Source: Candidatus Omnitrophota bacterium | Lineage (GTDB): Bacteria; Omnitrophota; Gorgyraeia; 2-01-FULL-45-10 | Assembly: GCA_003140915.1 (NCBI GenBank) | Contig: PLLI01000023.1 | Span: forward strand, 1-6,811 | Reading direction: 5' to 3' | Length of the DNA: 6,811 nucleotides | In this document: positions 6,165 through 6,811 of the stretch, in pieces | Numbering within the stretch: position 1 is the stretch's first letter | How the letters are laid out: each line of letters starts with the position of its first letter | The notes under the pieces: model-generated | The model's database searches: none | What the model saw: the letters and a program-made list of their open reading frames with translations, nothing else | Told to the model about the DNA's origin: nothing | Translations under genes and position numbers: made by a program

Positions 6165-6406
6165 CAGTAACCTGCTCTTCTTTTAAAAAACTGGCTCTTG
6201 ATCCAATTCCAATTCATTGCGAGATGTGTGATTATGAGGAGAGTCACTACCAGCCCATTGTATCGATGGACCTCCGAAATGATCTCGAATAACTTTGCCC
6301 TCGAGACAAAGAGATCAAAAAATAATACCAGCCCTGTCAATGCCTGGGCTGCCATGGAAATAAAGAGCAGCAGATTGACGATCTTGAGCAGCCTGGCTTT
6401 ATTCAT
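6164..6406 (-). CDS. Small two-helix membrane protein, DUF4405-like
   Basis: This is an 80-residue protein with two clear membrane helices: about 8-30 (KIVNLLLFISMAAQALTGLV) and about 49-65 (YNGLVVTLLIITHLAMN), ending in a basic tail (KSQFFKRRAGY) that should face the cytoplasm. The pattern HRYNG (47-51), H61 and N-W-N-W-I (65-69) resembles the DUF4405 family, whose spaced histidines suggest a cytochrome b-like haem site. Here H47 and H61 would be the candidate ligands; haem binding is inference. The ATG follows AGGGGAT at a good distance. It lies 28 nt after the TPR-like gene and overlaps the pseudouridine synthase start by one base. Its physiological role is unknown, and no partner reductase is visible. 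Confidence 0.8.
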   Translation of the reverse strand: MNKARLLKIVNLLLFISMAAQALTGLVLFFDLFVSRAKLFEIISEVHRYNGLVVTLLIITHLAMNWNWIKSQFFKRRAGY

Positions 6407-6434
6407 CTGCCATCCCCTTTTTTATCTTATCGTC

Positions 6435-6811
6435 TTATTTGGTTTTGCATTCGATGCCGCGGTCTACGAAATAGCTCGCCGAGTTATAGTAGCCGATCTC
6501 GAAATAACCGGAGGCAATATCATAGTAGACGACATCCATCCCTTTTACCGTTATGTCTTGATTCCGGATAAGAAATTGGAGAATGTTGGAAATATCGCTA
6601 TATGGCTCAGCGTATTTATGCTTGTCCTTATTAGCGGTGAAGACATTTATCTTCTTACGATAACTTTCAGCGCCGTTATAATTTTTCGAACGCAGAGATG
6701 AAAATGCGCGCGTGTAAAATGTATCCAGGCACGCAAACCGGTTCATCAGGTTATTGCTTTTTATATTCAGGAATAGCGCGCGATCGTAGAATTTCTCTGC
6801 GGCCTTGGGGC
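6435..6811 (-). CDS. TPR-like hypothetical protein (5' end outside window)
   Basis: The reading frame is open from the window edge to a TAA at 6437-6435, giving 124 complete codons. The Met at 6746-6744 is very probably internal, because the same frame continues upstream with helical TPR-like sequence (AAEKFYDRALFLNIKSNN). A further TPR-like helix pair is at the C terminus (YYDIASGYFEIGYYNSASYF). The sequence is rich in Tyr, Asn, Lys and Ser and has no membrane segment or catalytic motif in the visible part. TPR proteins are scaffolds for protein contacts; nothing here tells the partner. The stop lies 28 nt before the DUF4405-like gene, consistent with the same operon. The TPR assignment is by eye and moderate in confidence. 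Confidence 0.7.
   Translation of the reverse strand, partial: PKAAEKFYDRALFLNIKSNNLMNRFACLDTFYTRAFSSLRSKNYNGAESYRKKINVFTANKDKHKYAEPYSDISNILQFLIRNQDITVKGMDVVYYDIASGYFEIGYYNSASYFVDRGIECKTK

Noticed and set aside
6435..6746. A complete 103-residue protein starting at the Met at 6746
   Set aside because: The same frame stays open to the window edge with similar TPR-like sequence and no ribosome site precedes this Met, so the gene is treated as cut at its 5' end.

Overview
All recognisable genes in this window lie on the minus strand, so transcription runs from high to low coordinates. The gene content is bacterial: Holliday-junction resolution genes, a YebC-family translation factor, an EF-G paralogue, an rRNA pseudouridine synthase and a receiver-domain protein. 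Isoleucine is often encoded by ATA, G+C looks intermediate, and TGA is used as a stop in tight gene junctions, so the standard bacterial code applies. The RuvA and RuvC variants and the heptad GTAACCC/ACACCCT-like repeats suggest an uncultured candidate phylum, possibly Omnitrophota. That placement is a tentative impression from family style and not a demonstrated assignment.

Upstream transcription unit (6811 down to 5048): the C-terminal part of a TPR-like protein of unknown function, a two-helix DUF4405-like membrane protein of 80 residues, an RsuA/RluB-type pseudouridine synthase, and a stand-alone receiver protein. Spacings are 28 nt, a 1-nt stop/start overlap (TGATG), and 28 nt, so this is very likely one operon whose promoter lies outside the window.

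Intergenic segment (about 4893-5047, plus the last codons of the receiver gene): two related perfect 13-bp palindromes form a small element bounded by near-identical terminal inverted repeats and flanked by a 6-9 bp direct repeat. Removing the element with one repeat copy leaves a receiver gene that still ends Ile-Ile-Pro-stop. This is the most unusual structure in the window. It sits just upstream of a near-consensus sigma-70 promoter.

Downstream transcription unit (4892 down to beyond position 1): EF-G-like GTPase, yebC, ruvC, ruvA, ruvB (3' end cut by the window edge). Junctions are a 1-nt overlap (TAATG), 1 nt, 2 nt and 4 nt, so the five genes look co-transcribed and translationally coupled. 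RuvA binds four-way junctions, RuvB drives branch migration and RuvC cuts; the two upstream genes act on the ribosome. No stretch longer than 300 nt lacks a gene. I saw no tRNA, rRNA, CRISPR array or plus-strand gene.
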